Below are positions 1 through 11,364 of a DNA stretch of 64,000 nt, piece by piece. Source of the DNA: Amphiura filiformis (lineage: Eukaryota > Echinodermata > Ophiuroidea > Amphilepidida > Amphiuridae); contig NC_092628.1 of the NCBI RefSeq assembly GCF_039555335.1, positions 75,270,713 to 75,334,712 of the forward strand, read 5' to 3'. Each line of letters starts with the position of its first letter. The first letter of the stretch is position 1. Made by a program: the position numbers and the translations under genes. Under the pieces are notes generated by a model. The model saw only the letters and a program-made list of their open reading frames with translations. It made no database searches and was not told the origin of the DNA.

Positions 1-147
1 AAACATGCCACGCCTATAAGAAGTGTGAAACATACAATAACGATCAAAATTAATTTGCAATATATTTGATAAAACATTGTTATCCAAACCTTAGCCTACA
101 TGCTAATTCTTTATAAAAATAATGTCCCTAGTAAATAGCCATTGAAA

Positions 148-320
148 CACTCTTAGAAAAAACGGTTCTATAGTAGAACCAAAAATGGTGCTTGGGCTAT
201 CCAGTATGTTGAAGCTTAAATGGTTTAATCTACAAAGAACATAAGAACATAAATGTTCAAGAACCGTTTTCTGTTGAGGGTTCTATATACAGGAGAGCCA
301 AGAACCCCTCTTTAAGAGTG
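148..320. repeat. Short MITE with CACTCTTA-type ends
   Basis: A 173-bp element begins CACTCTTAGAAAAAACGGTTC and ends with the inverted counterpart (GAACCCC...TTAAGAGTG). A second internal GAACCGTTTT strengthens the foldback. There is no coding potential. The terminal pattern resembles small cut-and-paste DNA transposon derivatives, but I see no clear target duplication. The flanks (1-147 and 321-480) are AT-rich with no recognisable feature. Confidence 0.5.
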
Positions 321-481
321 CATAGGAACTTTCTTCTCTTTGAAGTCTAAATGAAACATACCTGTATGTCATGTATATCAAAAAGTGTAATTCTAAGTTT
401 TCTAATGAATGAAATTGCAAAAAATTGTAAGAAAGTGTCCATTTTTGACCTAAATCACTATCAACGTTTATACCTACTTAT

Positions 482-3400
482 ACCGATAGGATCCGACGCT
501 TGGCAATTGGTCCTGTTTCCGCGTGAAACATTTCCACAAGCCGATTTGCGGCTGCTCGGCACACCATCGCGAAATGCATCACGTCCAAGTGTTTTTTTAA
601 CGTGAAGCCACATGTCGGTAACGCGTGTGATCTGATTCATGTATACCATGATTTTTTTAGAATTAATGCCTGTTTTTGGCGATATACTTCAGCAGCCAGT
701 CAAGGACTGATGTTATATTTTCCGCACAGTCCTGAAGTGCGAAATAGTAACTTTGCACATCAGAAGGACATCCCCAATGAATGACCATCCGGACATCCGA
801 AATATGGATACCAAGTCCTGCGGCTAGAGTACAAAATAAAAGCCTAATAGTACCTCCAGTATCGGTAAAACCCGATAGGATCCGGCGGCAGCAATTGGTC
901 CTGTTTCGCGTGAAACATTTCCACAAGCCGATTTGCGGCTGCTCGACACACCATCGCGAAATGCGTCATGTCCAAGTGTTTTTTGAACGTGAAGCCACAT
1001 GTCGTTAACGCGTGTGATCTGATTCATGTATACCATGATTTTTTTAGAATTAATGCCTGTTTTTGGCGATATACTTCAGCAGCCAGTCAAGGACTGATGT
1101 TATATTTTCCGCACAGTCCTGAAGTGCGGAAATAGTAACTTTGCACATCAGAAGGACATCCCCAATGAATGACCATCCGGACATCCGAAATATGGATACC
1201 AAGTCCTGCGGCTAGAGTACAAAATAAAAGGCTAATAGTACCTCCAGTATCGGTAAAACCCGATAGGATCCGGCGCAGCAATTGGTCCTGTTTCGCGTGA
1301 AACATTTCCACAAGCCGATTTGCGGCTGCTCGACACACCATCGCGAAATCGTCATGTCCAAGTGTTTTTGAGCGTGAAGCCACATGTCGTTACGCGTGTG
1401 ATCTGATTCATGTATACCATGATTTTTTAGAATTAATGCCTGTTTTGGCGATATACTTCAGCAGCCAGTCAAGGACTGATGTTATATTTTCCGCACAGTC
1501 CTGAAGTGCCGAAATAGTAACTTTGCACATCAGAAGGACATCCCCAATGAATGGACATCCGGAATATGGATACCAAGTCCTGCGGCTAGAGTACAAAATA
1601 AAAGCCTAATAGTACCGCCAGTATCGGCAAAACCTGATAGGATCCGACGCTTGGCAATTGGTCCTGTTTCCGCGTGAAACATTTCCACAAGCCGATTTGC
1701 GGCTGCTCGGCACACCATCGCGAAATGCATCACGTCCAAGTGTTTTTTTAACGTGAAGCCACATGTCGGTAACGCGTGTGATCTGATTCATGTATACCAT
1801 GATTTTTTTAGAATTAATGCCTGTTTTTGGCGATATACTTCAGCAGCCAGTCAAGGACTGATGTTATATTTTCCGCACAGTCCTGAAGTGCCGAAATAGT
1901 AACTTTGCACATCAGAAGGACATCCCCAATGAATGACCATCCGGACATCCGAAATATGGATACCAAGTCCTGCGGCTAGAGTACAAAATAAAAGCCTAAT
2001 AGTACCTCCAGTATCGGTAAAACCCGATAGGATCCGACGCTTGGCAATTGGTCCTGTTTCCGCGTGAAACATTTCCACAAGCCGATTTGCGGCTGCTCGA
2101 CACACCATCGCGAAATGCGTCATGTCCAAGTGTTTTTGAGCGTGAAGCCACATGTCGTTACTTGCGTGTGATCTGATTCATGTATACCATGATTTTTTTA
2201 GAATTAATGCCTGTTTTTGGCGATATACTTCAGCAGCCAGTCAAGGACTGATGTTATATTTTCCGCACAGTCCTGAAGTGCGGCAATAGTCACTTTGCAC
2301 ATAAGAAGGACATCCCCAATGAATGACCATCCGGACATCCGAAATATGGATACCAAGTCCTGCGGCTAGAGTACAAAATAAAAGGCTAATAGTACCTCCA
2401 GTATCGGTAAAACCCGATAGGATCCGACGCTTGGCAATTGGTCCTGTTTCCGCGTGAAACATTTCCACAAGCCGATTTGCGGCTCCTCGACACACCATCG
2501 CGAAATGCGTCATGTCCAAGTGTTTTTTGAACATGAAGCCACGTGTCGTTAACGCGTGTGATCTGATTCATGTATACCATGATTTTTTTAGAATTAATGC
2601 CTGTTTTTGGCGATATACTTCAGCAGCCAGTCAAGGACTGATGTTATATTTTCCGCACAGTCCTGAAGTGCCGAAATAGTAACTTTGCACATCAGAAGGA
2701 CATCCCCAATGAATGGACAGCCGGAATATGGATACCAAGTCCTGCGGCTAGAGTACAAAATAAAAGCCTAATAGTACCGCCAGTATCGGCAAAACCTGAT
2801 AGGATCCGACGCTTGGCAATTGGTCCTGTTTCCGCGTGAAACATTTCCACAAGCCGATTTGCGGCTGCTCGACACACCAACGCGAAATGCGCCATGTCCA
2901 AGTGTTTGTTTAACGTGAAGCCACATGTCGGTAACGTGTGTGATCTGATTCATGTATACCATGATTTTTTTAGAATTAATGCCTGTTTTTGGCGATATAC
3001 TTCAGCAGCCAGTCAAGGACTGATGTTATTATATTTTCCGCACAGTCCTGAAGTGCCGAAATAGTAACTAACTTTGCACATCAGAAGGACATCCCCAATG
3101 AATGACCATCCGGACATCCGGAATATGGATACCAAGTCCTGCGGCTAGAGTACAAAATAAAAGCCTAATAGTACCTCCAGTATCGGCAAAACCCGATAGG
3201 ATCCGACGCTTGGCAATTGGTCCTGTTTCCGCGTGAAACATTTCCACAAGCCGATTTGCGGCTGCTCGACACACCATCGCGAAATCGTCATGTCCAAGTG
3301 TTTTTGAGCGTGAAGCCACATGTCGTTAGCGTGTGATCTGATTCATGTATACCATGATTTTTTAGAATTAATGCCTGTTTTTGGCGATATACTTCAGCAG

Positions 3401-3837
3401 CCAGTCAAGGACTGATGTTATTATATTTTCCGCACAGTCCTGAAGTGCCGAAATAGTAACTAACTTTGCACATCAGAAGGACATCCCCAATGAATGACCA
3501 TCCGGACATCCGAATATGGATACCAAGTCCTGCGGCTAGAGTACAAAATAAAAGCCTAATAGTACCTCCAGTATCGGCAAAACCCGATAGGATCCGACGC
3601 TTGGCAATTGGTCCTGTTTCCGCGTGAAACATTTCCACAAGCGGATTTGCGGCTGCTCGACACACCATCGCGAAATGCGTCATGTCCAAGTGTTTTTTGA
3701 ACGTGAAGCCACATGTCGTTAACGCGTGTGATCTGATTCATGTATACCATGATTTTTTTAGAATTAATGCCTGTTTTTGGCGATATACTTCAGCAGCCAG
3801 TCAAGGACTGATGTTATATTTTCCGCACAGTCCTGAA
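482..3837 (-). repeat. Tandem array of ~387-bp units carrying a decayed RecQ-like helicase domain
   Basis: The landmark GGCGATATACTTCAG recurs at 678, 1065, 1447, 1829, 2219, 2609, 2991, 3383 and 3779, giving periods of 382-396 bp and roughly 8.7 units. The array starts abruptly at the 'gataggatcc' segment and ends inside the 'cagtcctgaa' segment. Each unit on the minus strand encodes the last part of a RecQ-type helicase core (see the entry at 1851-2153), followed by a stop-rich spacer. Units differ by small indels and substitutions, so the array is neither perfectly homogenised nor very old. There is no spacer variety or palindromic short repeat, so it is not a CRISPR array. Confidence 0.9.
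1851..2153 (-). pseudogene. RecQ-like helicase C-terminal domain fragment (best-preserved array copy)
   Basis: This 100-residue frame is the longest of the array copies; others lie at 663-926, 1087-1383, 2241-2534, 2692-2901, 3068-3319 and 3405-3689 on the same strand. The order of motifs matches the second RecA-like lobe of RecQ helicases: NRLVEMFHAETGP, then GTIRLLFCTLAAGLGIHI, then DVRMVIHWGCPSDVQSY. In functional RecQ proteins the next segment is QESGR-GRDG; here it reads GTSGLCGKYN, so the motif VI arginines are gone. The N-terminal part (LGHDAF) sits in a different frame in most copies. There is no ATPase lobe (Walker A/DEAH) anywhere in the array. It is a pseudogenised exon fragment, not an enzyme. 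Confidence 0.7.
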
Positions 3838-4279
3838 TGTGTAGAAAGACATTATCGCTGTAAGAGAAAAACATAACAACATGTTTACGATTACGTAATA
3901 AACATTAGTGTTCAATAGCAAAATAATTTATTATCTAAACATGTTTAGTATTTAAACACATTTACAAAGGGAAGGCAAGAATGTGTTTAGAAAACTGTTT
4001 AAATAGTAAAAACTGTTCAAATAGTAAGCACTGTTTTTTGGAGCGAACATTCTTTGTTGTCTTTATCTATGAATTATTCGTGCCCATCTTATAGATTTTG
4101 GCACCTTAACGAGCTATTAACAACGCGTGCTCCACTTAATTCTCGCGTTTCACAATACGATGCGCCTCCAATTTTGGAGGCGATTTTGGATTCCGATTGC
4201 CAATATTGATTTTGATTTATTGATACAAAAAAGTGATACATTCTTATGATTTAGTTTTTTTTTCCAATTTAATACTTAC
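3838..4279. other. AT-rich sequence with no recognised gene
   Basis: No convincing ORF or repeat boundary is visible. Short inverted 'aaacatgtttA' style motifs (3885-3960) are present but too short to define an element. Confidence 0.5.
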
Positions 4280-4559
4280 CCCTGATCGCTTCAATCGATG
4301 TTATATCCAGGGGCTGTCTGTTCGGGTTGGGATTTTTCTTCTTCTTTCTTAGCCCAAGACCACATGATTGCACAAGTGTATCCTGGGTAAATACCAGGTC
4401 GATGACAGCGTTGAGCAGTGCTCCAGCAGCATCTTTTGGGTCACGCTTCAGTGCAGTCTGCTCTGCAGGCATTGGTGCACTTATTGTTGCAACGTTTGTG
4501 GAATTCCTGTGGCGTAAGTGCCACCCACTTGTACTTAAGCGTCAGTGTACGCAGATACT
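4280..4559 (-). pseudogene. BEN-domain-like exon, probably decayed
   Basis: On the minus strand an excellent 3' splice site (TTTTATCCCCTACAG) precedes 4559 and a consensus donor (GTAAGT) follows 4280, so this is shaped like an internal exon of 280 bp. The frame 4472-4280 reads GALLNAVIDLVFTQDTLVQS, then a basic stretch, then QPLDITSIEAIRG. This matches the C-terminal half of BEN domains (leucine-rich helix ending in LF, then a PLD...IEAI helix), a DNA-binding fold found in chromatin regulators and some mobile elements. Upstream of 4472 the reading continues only in another frame, which indicates a frameshift inside the exon. A second, more diverged copy lies at 5029-5187. The identification rests on residue pattern only. 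Confidence 0.45.
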
Positions 4560-5028
4560 CTGTAGGGGATAAAAGGTTATGAGTAATTAGGAAAATTATG
4601 ACAGGACAATCAAACAATTTGAGGCAATTTTCATCAAAATAAAAAGTATGTTTGTAGTTTTGACCTGTAATACAAAATGAACTTTTAAGTCAATCACTTT
4701 GGGTAAGTCAAATCTTATTTTATCACCTAAAGAGCAATAACCAACAAGAAATACATTATAACTGGCAATTAATCATCTTAGCCAAAATATATACATGGCT
4801 AGTCCAAGCAATCTAAATAAGAGGTGTCACCCATTACTAAGTGGTGCATCAGAAACCACATTGACTGCTCTTTGCCAGACTAAACTTAGCTTTTCAACCA
4901 CAAACACATTTTGTGACCCAATGAATTGTTATAAGTGTAATATTGCTAATATAGATCTTGATTTATTGATAAAAAAAATGTGATACATTCTTATGATTTA
5001 GGTTCTTCTCAATTTAGTACTTAATTAC

Positions 5029-5187
5029 CCCTGAACAATACATGTTACATATCCAGGGGCTGTCTGGTCTGGTCTGGATCTTTTTACAAGAGTATCCTGA
5101 GTAAAGACAAGGTCTATCACACTGTTAAGTAGTGCCCCTGGAGCATCCTTGTGATCGCAGTTCAGTGCAGCCTGTTCTGCCTGCTAG
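5029..5187 (-). pseudogene. Second, more degraded BEN-like exon copy
   Basis: The minus-strand peptide contains GALLNSVIDLVFTQDTLV, nearly the same as the copy at 4280-4559. The flanking noncoding bases are also shared ('gatttattgat...gtgatacattcttatgattta'), so a genomic segment of about 300 bp was duplicated. The serine-glycine loop and basic stretch after TLV are missing, and the donor is weakened to GTAATT. I see no intact gene spanning both copies. Confidence 0.4.
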
Positions 5188-5353
5188 AGAGTCCACGGTC
5201 ACCGCCGCATATTTTTCCACATCATTTGGGTCCACAATGTGGGGAAAATTACAACAAGAATATGAGTGTAAACTTTGCTTAATAAAATCAGTGGAAACTT
5301 ATTATAATTACTAGCAGTCACCTGTCATAGCAGAAGTTCAAAAACATGATCAA

Positions 5354-5561
5354 CTAGATGTGCATGTAAGAAGTAACATGTCGCGAGGTATAAGCAGCAA
5401 TGAACATGTCGAACCAGTGTTTAATAAGTTTGTGAAACTGTTCTGCACTATCGGCATTTCCAACGATCACTACTACGATCACATATAACACATGGCCCAC
5501 ATTTACTTTTTCCACATGGCTTGATTGTCGTGGACGCCTAAATCCAGTTTTACCCCAGCAA
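5354..5561 (-). pseudogene. Exon-like fragment of unknown repetitive-family protein
   Basis: A polypyrimidine tract and TTCTTACAG acceptor lie just before 5561 on the minus strand. The following open frame contains SAEQFHKLIKHWFDMF and ends SRHVTSYMHI then a stop. The 'VTSYMHI' ending resembles 'VTPYMHILVYHVP' segments I know from repetitive, transposon-associated proteins of marine invertebrates. The match is short and the frame breaks immediately after. It lies in the right order to be upstream of the BEN-like exons, but a common transcript is speculation. Confidence 0.25.
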
Positions 5562-6189
5562 CTGTAAGAAAAAAATGTATAGAAAAAAATGTTAAATTTT
5601 GTTAAGCATTTAATACAGATACAAATCTTAAATGCAAGTATGGTACTTCCATGCTTTTTGGTAGCTTTTTCAGTCACTCAATCTCAAAATCTCAAACCAG
5701 GTTTCAACAGTATTGTAATTTTCAAACAGTTAAGAAGTACATGTGATAAAGCCACTTTTTGTCCCTGATATCATTGACCAGTCAATATTGAATGTTTGAG
5801 TACCTTGCAGCAATAACTGAAAAATTGAATATTTGCCAGTTATAAGAGTGCATGTATCTTTCTTCTTCTTCGGTACATGTATGTATATCATAGATTCTTG
5901 GTTGTTGCAGTGATTTCTAGTATGGTATACTGGAATCATCTGGAAAGTTGAAATTTGCGTAGCATTGATCAGTTGCAACTTGGTACATACAATATGGCAG
6001 AAGTTCCCCAGCCGCTGAGGATCCCATGATGACAGTGATTTATTGTTGTTATTATTTGTTGAAGTCACAGCAATTGGTACTATTGTTTTGTAAGCTATCT
6101 GCTAATCAACAGTTCAGATAATGAAGTCAGATGACAAATACCTGGTTTGTTTCTGTCCTGTAAGATGTCGATGATGTAGAAAGATCACC
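5562..6189. other. No recognised feature
   Basis: AT-rich DNA with scattered short ORFs on both strands that show no domain and no codon regularity. Confidence 0.5.
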
Positions 6190-7195
6190 TTAAAAATGTG
6201 TCTAAGGCTGCCTCCTTTGCCATTTACAGGATAGGTAAGATTCGCAAATATCTTGACCAAAACGCAACAGAACGGTTAGTTCATGCTTTCGTGTCTTCGC
6301 GATTGGATTGCTGTAATAGTCTTTTATTTGGTCTTCCTCAGTGTGACATTGCCAAGCTGCAGCGAATTCAAAATTCTGCGGCTAGATTGGTGTCAAGGGT
6401 CAAATATCGCGATCACATTACGCCAGTGCTTTTCGATCTCCACTGGCTCCCTGTTGTGTACCGTATTGAGTTCAAGATATTGCTTATCACTTATAAAGCG
6501 TTAAATGATCTTGCTCCATCTTATATTACCGATCTTTTAATCACATACAATCCTGGGCGATCTCTGCGCTCTGCGTCACAAAACCTACTCCGTCTACCAG
6601 CAAGGGTAAAACTCAATTTTATGGCGGCGGGCTTTCTGTAATGCTGCACCCCTTCTGTGGAATAAACTGCCGGCTCACATTAAATCTTCTTCATCTCTTG
6701 CACACTTCAAAAGTCAGCTCAAAACACATTTGTTTAAAATTGCTTTTAATAATTCATAGGAGCCTTTTTTGGTCTACATTTTGATCCTTCGTTGCGCATC
6801 GAATTTTTAATTGTCTTTGCCTCCGCAGTTTGGTTCCCTGCGTTTTGATACTGTTTTTTTTTCATGTGTAATTAATTATGCTGTATTTTTATATTACTTA
6901 AGCTTTACCTTGCACATAATTTTTTTGGTTTGTTTCAGTGTACTTGCGCTCGTTAAATGTGCAATGTTAGCTTATCTTTTTGCAGTGTTTTGGTATACAT
7001 GTAGGTTTTAATTATTGTTCTTAATCATGTTAATTGGTTTTTAAATATGTGCATACTTTTTAACCAGTGTAATTTATATATTTGCTTTCCATGTTTAAAT
7101 TTGTATAATGTGTTATTATCATGTTTATTGTAAAGCGCTTTGAGATATTATATTGTACTGCGCTATATAAGAAATAAATTATTATTATTATATTA
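6190..7195 (+). mobile_element. 5'-truncated L2/CR1-type non-LTR retrotransposon
   Basis: The frame from 6198 to 6641 carries the conserved tail that follows the reverse transcriptase palm in L2/CR1-group elements: SRLDCCNSLLFGLP, then KLQRIQNSAARLV, then HITPVLFDLHWLPV, RIEFKILLITYKAL. The final module (AAPLLWNKLPAHIKSS... LKTHLFKIAFN) continues in another frame after 6620, so the ORF is frameshifted. The 3' end has the typical 'TTGTAAAGCGCTTTGAGA' and 'GCGCTATATAA' hairpin-like segment and an (ATT)n tail at about 7177-7193. Everything upstream of this tail (endonuclease, RT catalytic motifs) is absent. Such elements insert by target-primed reverse transcription and are usually 5' truncated, as here. 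Confidence 0.85.
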
Positions 7196-7442
7196 GACGT
7201 GGAAGCCTTTGGCTTCAGTGTCTTTAGTGTTTTCATAATAACTAATAACAAAAGTCCTGTAAGATGTTGATGGTAGTGTGGATGTTTTTTGCCTTTTAAG
7301 TCTAATGTAGTTACTGCCATTATCCTGGACATCCCCCCCCCCATTTGATGATGATGAGCTTAAGTTATGCCCTACAGGCTACAGCATTTTACATGTATTT
7401 GATACAAAAGAGCTGGAAAATGAGATAGGTACTGTTCTATTT
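7196..7442. other. Unannotated spacer after the L2/CR1 tail
   Basis: Contains a run of ten cytosines near 7331 and no ORF of interest. Confidence 0.4.
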
Positions 7443-8170
7443 GTTCAGAAATGGGATTTACAGACTAAGGAGTCCAATGTTGGACATTTGTTCAATGTAT
7501 TCACTCCAACAGCTTGTTTTCCATAGCGAATTTCACTTCCCTGTAACGGTTGCCGGTAGAAGACACCAAATGGTGGAATATACTGACAGTATGTGTCAAT
7601 AATATTATAAGCACATATTGTATTGTCAGGGTTGTGATACTGGCGTTTGTCTTTGCGCGTATGTAACGCTGATTTTGGCCACCCTGAAAATTCTTGGCTG
7701 AAATTCCACATACTTTCTTTCAGAATTCCTGTGTTTTGTCTGACGACCTCAGTTCGAAACATTTGGACACGTAGAAATAGGTTGTTTGTTGTAACTGCAC
7801 ACTGTTGTCAAAACCGAGTGTGCCAGTTTCCCAAAGCTTCACTTCCTGATCTACTGAAATTGGCTGCGCTTGTTTTTATATCACTCCAATTCCACTCTTT
7901 GTTAATTCGCGACAGCGCGCTTCCAGTGCCTTTTGGGTCTGAGAAAAGTCAACACTATTCTTCTGAAACAAGTTCATGTGTACCATGTGCAGACCTTCCT
8001 TCATGTGGCGTTGAAGACCAGCAACTAGTCCACATAGTGTATCCGGGACATACGGATCTCCATTAGTCTTGCAGACTTCCTGTACAAAAAAGGAATAGCC
8101 TCATCTAACTCGGGCTCGCTTACTTCGCACAGCCTGTCAGCCAGAGGAACAATAGTCCCTGTCAAACTCC
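7443..8170 (-). pseudogene. Crypton-like / DUF3504 tyrosine-recombinase pseudogene
   Basis: Translating the minus strand downward from about 8100 gives, in one frame, SFFVQEVCKTNGDPYVPDTL, then CGLVAGLQRHMKEG, then QKALEARCRELTKSGIGVI followed by a stop, then KQAQPISVDQEVKLWETGTLG and an FELRS segment. Further on, in another frame, are GVFYRQPLQGSEIRYGK and QAVGVNTLN. This order (F-EV-K-G--Y-P-TL, GLQR, K-LDA--KEL, DE--LW--G-LG, LR, FYL-PL, VGVNTL) is characteristic of the DUF3504 domain of Crypton-derived proteins such as the KIAA1958/ZMYM/QRICH1 group. These descend from tyrosine recombinases. At least one stop and one frame change break it. Catalytic residues cannot be placed with certainty. 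No terminal repeats were found. Confidence 0.6.
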
Positions 8171-9291
8171 TACGACACAACTCATGTTTTTTGTTTTGGT
8201 TTGCGAAATGAGTTGTGCAGTTTTTCCCACAGTGCGGGCATTACAGTTAGCATTAGTCCTAGACCATTTCCTTGTATGTATGCACCGTTCATTTGAGGGG
8301 CATTTGCACCACACATAGCTGGACATACTTGCTGCTACATGGACCTAACCCCATCATTCCCTTTAAAAAGGTCGGCACCCAAACAAAAGTTCAAAGGAAT
8401 ATCCTTGCCACATACAAATGCACTATTTGGCTTACCGAGCGGCGACCATGGCCAAAATATGTTCTTTGCTCAAGTGTTCACCTATCCTGAATGTTATATT
8501 GACACTGTGAATTTGCTTGCCAATATGTGTATATGTCTCCACTGAGTTTGACACCTTTATTAAGAACATGTACCTGAAGAATGTATGTTGCGTGGAATTT
8601 CTTTCACGTTTTCTGGAAATTTAAGAATATGAAAACAAAACAAAATAGCATCAAATACATGGGTGTAGCCAACTTACTTATTGGCGGTATACATACATAT
8701 ACTGGGTTTTTTAGTGAGACTGTTCATGCTAAATCTTCGAGCTTAAAAAAAAGGCTTATTGGCACAATGTGCGCGTAATGCGTAAAAAATTGTAAGTTAC
8801 ACTATTTTGGCCCATGAACAGGGCTAATTTTGGTGGAAAACAGGCTGCATGCCCCATTTCCCTTTCGTATTTTGTCAGAGGTGCACCTTTCTTGTTCATT
8901 TTTGTCAGGGGGCACTCTGTTTTTGTCTCATTTCATGTCTTTTAGAGTATTAACTTTGTTTTTCCATGCACACCCTACCTGTTTGTTACTCACTCAATTG
9001 CATGGATAGACACCAGGTACACCACCTGCTTTTTCCTTATGCATATCAAAGCATTTGCTCTTTGCTTGTTTCCATTTTTATTTGAGCCTTGACATCCTTT
9101 CCCTTCAAAATCTTCATAGTATAAAGCAGAACTATTTTGGTGTATTTTAAATGAGAAATATTCATTTGCCAGTGTAACCCACGTTCAGGACATGTGAAAG
9201 GTCATCAAGTGGGGTCCGAATAAACCCAAATAGAACAAGGGACTAAGTATGAGTTAGGTATTCATCAATAGCATAAAAAACAATTTATTAA
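8171..9291. other. No recognised gene
   Basis: Short ORFs at 8272-8545 and 8581-8778 lack any domain or flanking splice logic. The rest is AT-rich. Confidence 0.5.
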
Positions 9292-10954
9292 TATATCGCT
9301 CATTCTACAAAATCGGGTGCCAATCCACTGTAAAAATTGAATAAATAAAAGTTCTTTAAAAAGACCTGATTTTTGTGTTTTTTAAGAGTAAATGTATCAC
9401 TACTTTCAGATGTAAAAGATTGCCAACACCACTTGCATATTTTTCTTTCAGGAAGTCATTATGTTTTTTAACACTAAAACTCAATGTAATGTGAGCTACG
9501 TTACCGGCTACAAAATGGGCTGGTTTTACTTAAGGGCTGGGGTATGAACGTTTGGAGAGTATTTATTTTGGGACATTAGAGCACATCAGACATATCGAAT
9601 TGCATTCTGAATACGAAGAATGTCATTCTGATATCAAATAATTTTGGTTTTTGAAATTCGCAATTTAATACACATTTTATGGCAAATCATTAAAATTGAT
9701 ATTTTGATATTTAACAGTACTAAAGTAAACTTTATAAATCTGATGATTTATACTTAACGTGTATGTAGGTGGGATGAAATGCCGACGATCAATTGAAAAT
9801 TCTGACCTTTCGTATTGAAGATATGGATTTTTTTTCCCAAAACGCCAAAAAAATTAGGTCTTTTTGGGAAAAAATCTATATCTTCAATATGAAAGGTCAA
9901 AATTTTCAATTGACCGTCTGCTTTTCCTCCCTGCTACATACACTTTAAGAATATATCATTAGATTTATATAATTTACTTCGAGGACTGTTATATATCAAA
10001 ATTTGAAAAATATCAAATTTTTATAATTTGTCAAAAATGAAAATTATTTGATATCAGAAAGACATGCTTCGTATTCAGAATGCAATTCGATAGGTCTGAG
10101 GTGCTCTCATGTCCCACAAAAATACTGTCGAAGCATAATAAGCGCTCATTTTAGATCCCTTAATCCAAGGTCATAAAAAGCAAACAAAAGTTCACTTGAG
10201 TGAAATGTTAAAGATGCGTAAATGAGTGCGTAACGTAGTTCACGGTTTTTGATGTGATTTGCGAACGTTAGAATGTTATGTCGGTTAATTCTAATATAAA
10301 TGGGGTTCGATCACTGGTACCTATCACAAATTATTAGGAAGTACATGTTATAGAAGTGCATACTATAGAATCCTGGTAACGTAGCTCACCAGTCTTAACA
10401 TGGTTGGACCAAATTTCAATGTTTACAACATTTCTATGCCAAAAATGCTACAGCATCACAAATTTCACTGTGATTTTTAAAAACCTATGAGTGTTTGCCT
10501 TCAAAAACCGCAAACTACATTGATACCTCTGTTTTACTTCTTTCCAATAACGTGTGTTAAAAAGGGGTAACGTAACGTGCAATTTATTTTATAATTACAC
10601 AAAGACGTTTTAATCACTAAAAAATGATGTTGATAAACAATATGATGACACGTTATCTTATTAAAAACCAACAAATATGTAAAGAAATCGCATTTATTCA
10701 AAGAAAATATTCGGGGTCAGATTTATCACTTGAGCAGTGGAAACATATTTTTAGCGATTTTTGAGACTTTGCAAGGGTTAATCAGGATGAAAAAAGCATT
10801 TAAAGTATGGACAACTATATATGTCCATGTAGATCTCGTTGAGTTCTACCAGAAAAACAACATATTTGATGCCCTAAATGCTTGACAAAGTGTTTGTGGA
10901 CCAAAGAACGGAAAAAAGGCTATTGGCACCCGATTTTGTAGAATGAGCGATATA
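9292..10954. mobile_element. 1.66-kb nonautonomous DNA transposon with perfect 33-bp TIRs
   Basis: The 33 bases at 9292-9324 (starting TATATCGCTCATTC and ending GGGTGCCAAT) are the exact reverse complement of 10922-10954. No transposase is visible between them. The interior mentions 'gtaacgta' style motifs several times (near 9495, 10230, 10376, 10566) and contains a separate foldback element at 9530-10162. TA dinucleotides flank the repeats, which would fit a TA-targeting family, but the duplication is too short to be decisive. Confidence 0.7.
9530..10162. mobile_element. Foldback MITE with TTAAGGG ends, nested
   Basis: The two halves are imperfect inverted repeats of about 300 bp centred near 9845. 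The left arm passes through GGGACATTAGAGCACATCAG and the right arm through the complement of GGGACATGAGAGCACCTCAG. The ends read TTAAGGG...CCCTTAA, which would suit a TTAA-targeting (piggyBac-type) family. Related copies are at 62637-63440 and, more diverged, 23870-24520. It sits inside the larger TIR element and is therefore the younger insertion. Confidence 0.75.
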
Positions 10955-11364
10955 GCAAAAGATAAGCGCATAAAAATATACACAAGAGTCTATAAATTTA
11001 ATGTTAATGTCTGATGACGCGTGTGCACCCAGGTGACAAGTTGATATAAGACTATTTCACCATTCTGTCGTAATTGCGGTCGCCCAATCAACATAAGCAA
11101 CATAAACTTAAGTTGTTCACACTCAGTGACAGTTGGTGATCGGATCAATCCAACATGAAAATACAATACAAAATCGTTCGTCCTCAGCGAGTGTAGATGA
11201 TCAAATTGATCAAAACATATTGTTTCGTCCTTGGGCGAATCAATGGCAATCAAATCAGTCGGAGCATACACCGACATTAGGCCCATCATCTTCAGCGAAG
11301 TTATGGCGTTGTTGCCTGTATAAAAATGGATGAAAATATACACACTAGTATATGATATTGATAA
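10955..11364. other. No recognised gene
   Basis: A 159-codon minus frame overlaps here (10990-11469), but it mixes unrelated repeat sequence and shows no domain. I treat it as chance. Confidence 0.4.

Noticed and set aside
482..3837. CRISPR-like array
   Set aside because: Units are about 387 bp, contain no short palindromic repeat with unique spacers, and the surrounding DNA is plainly animal.
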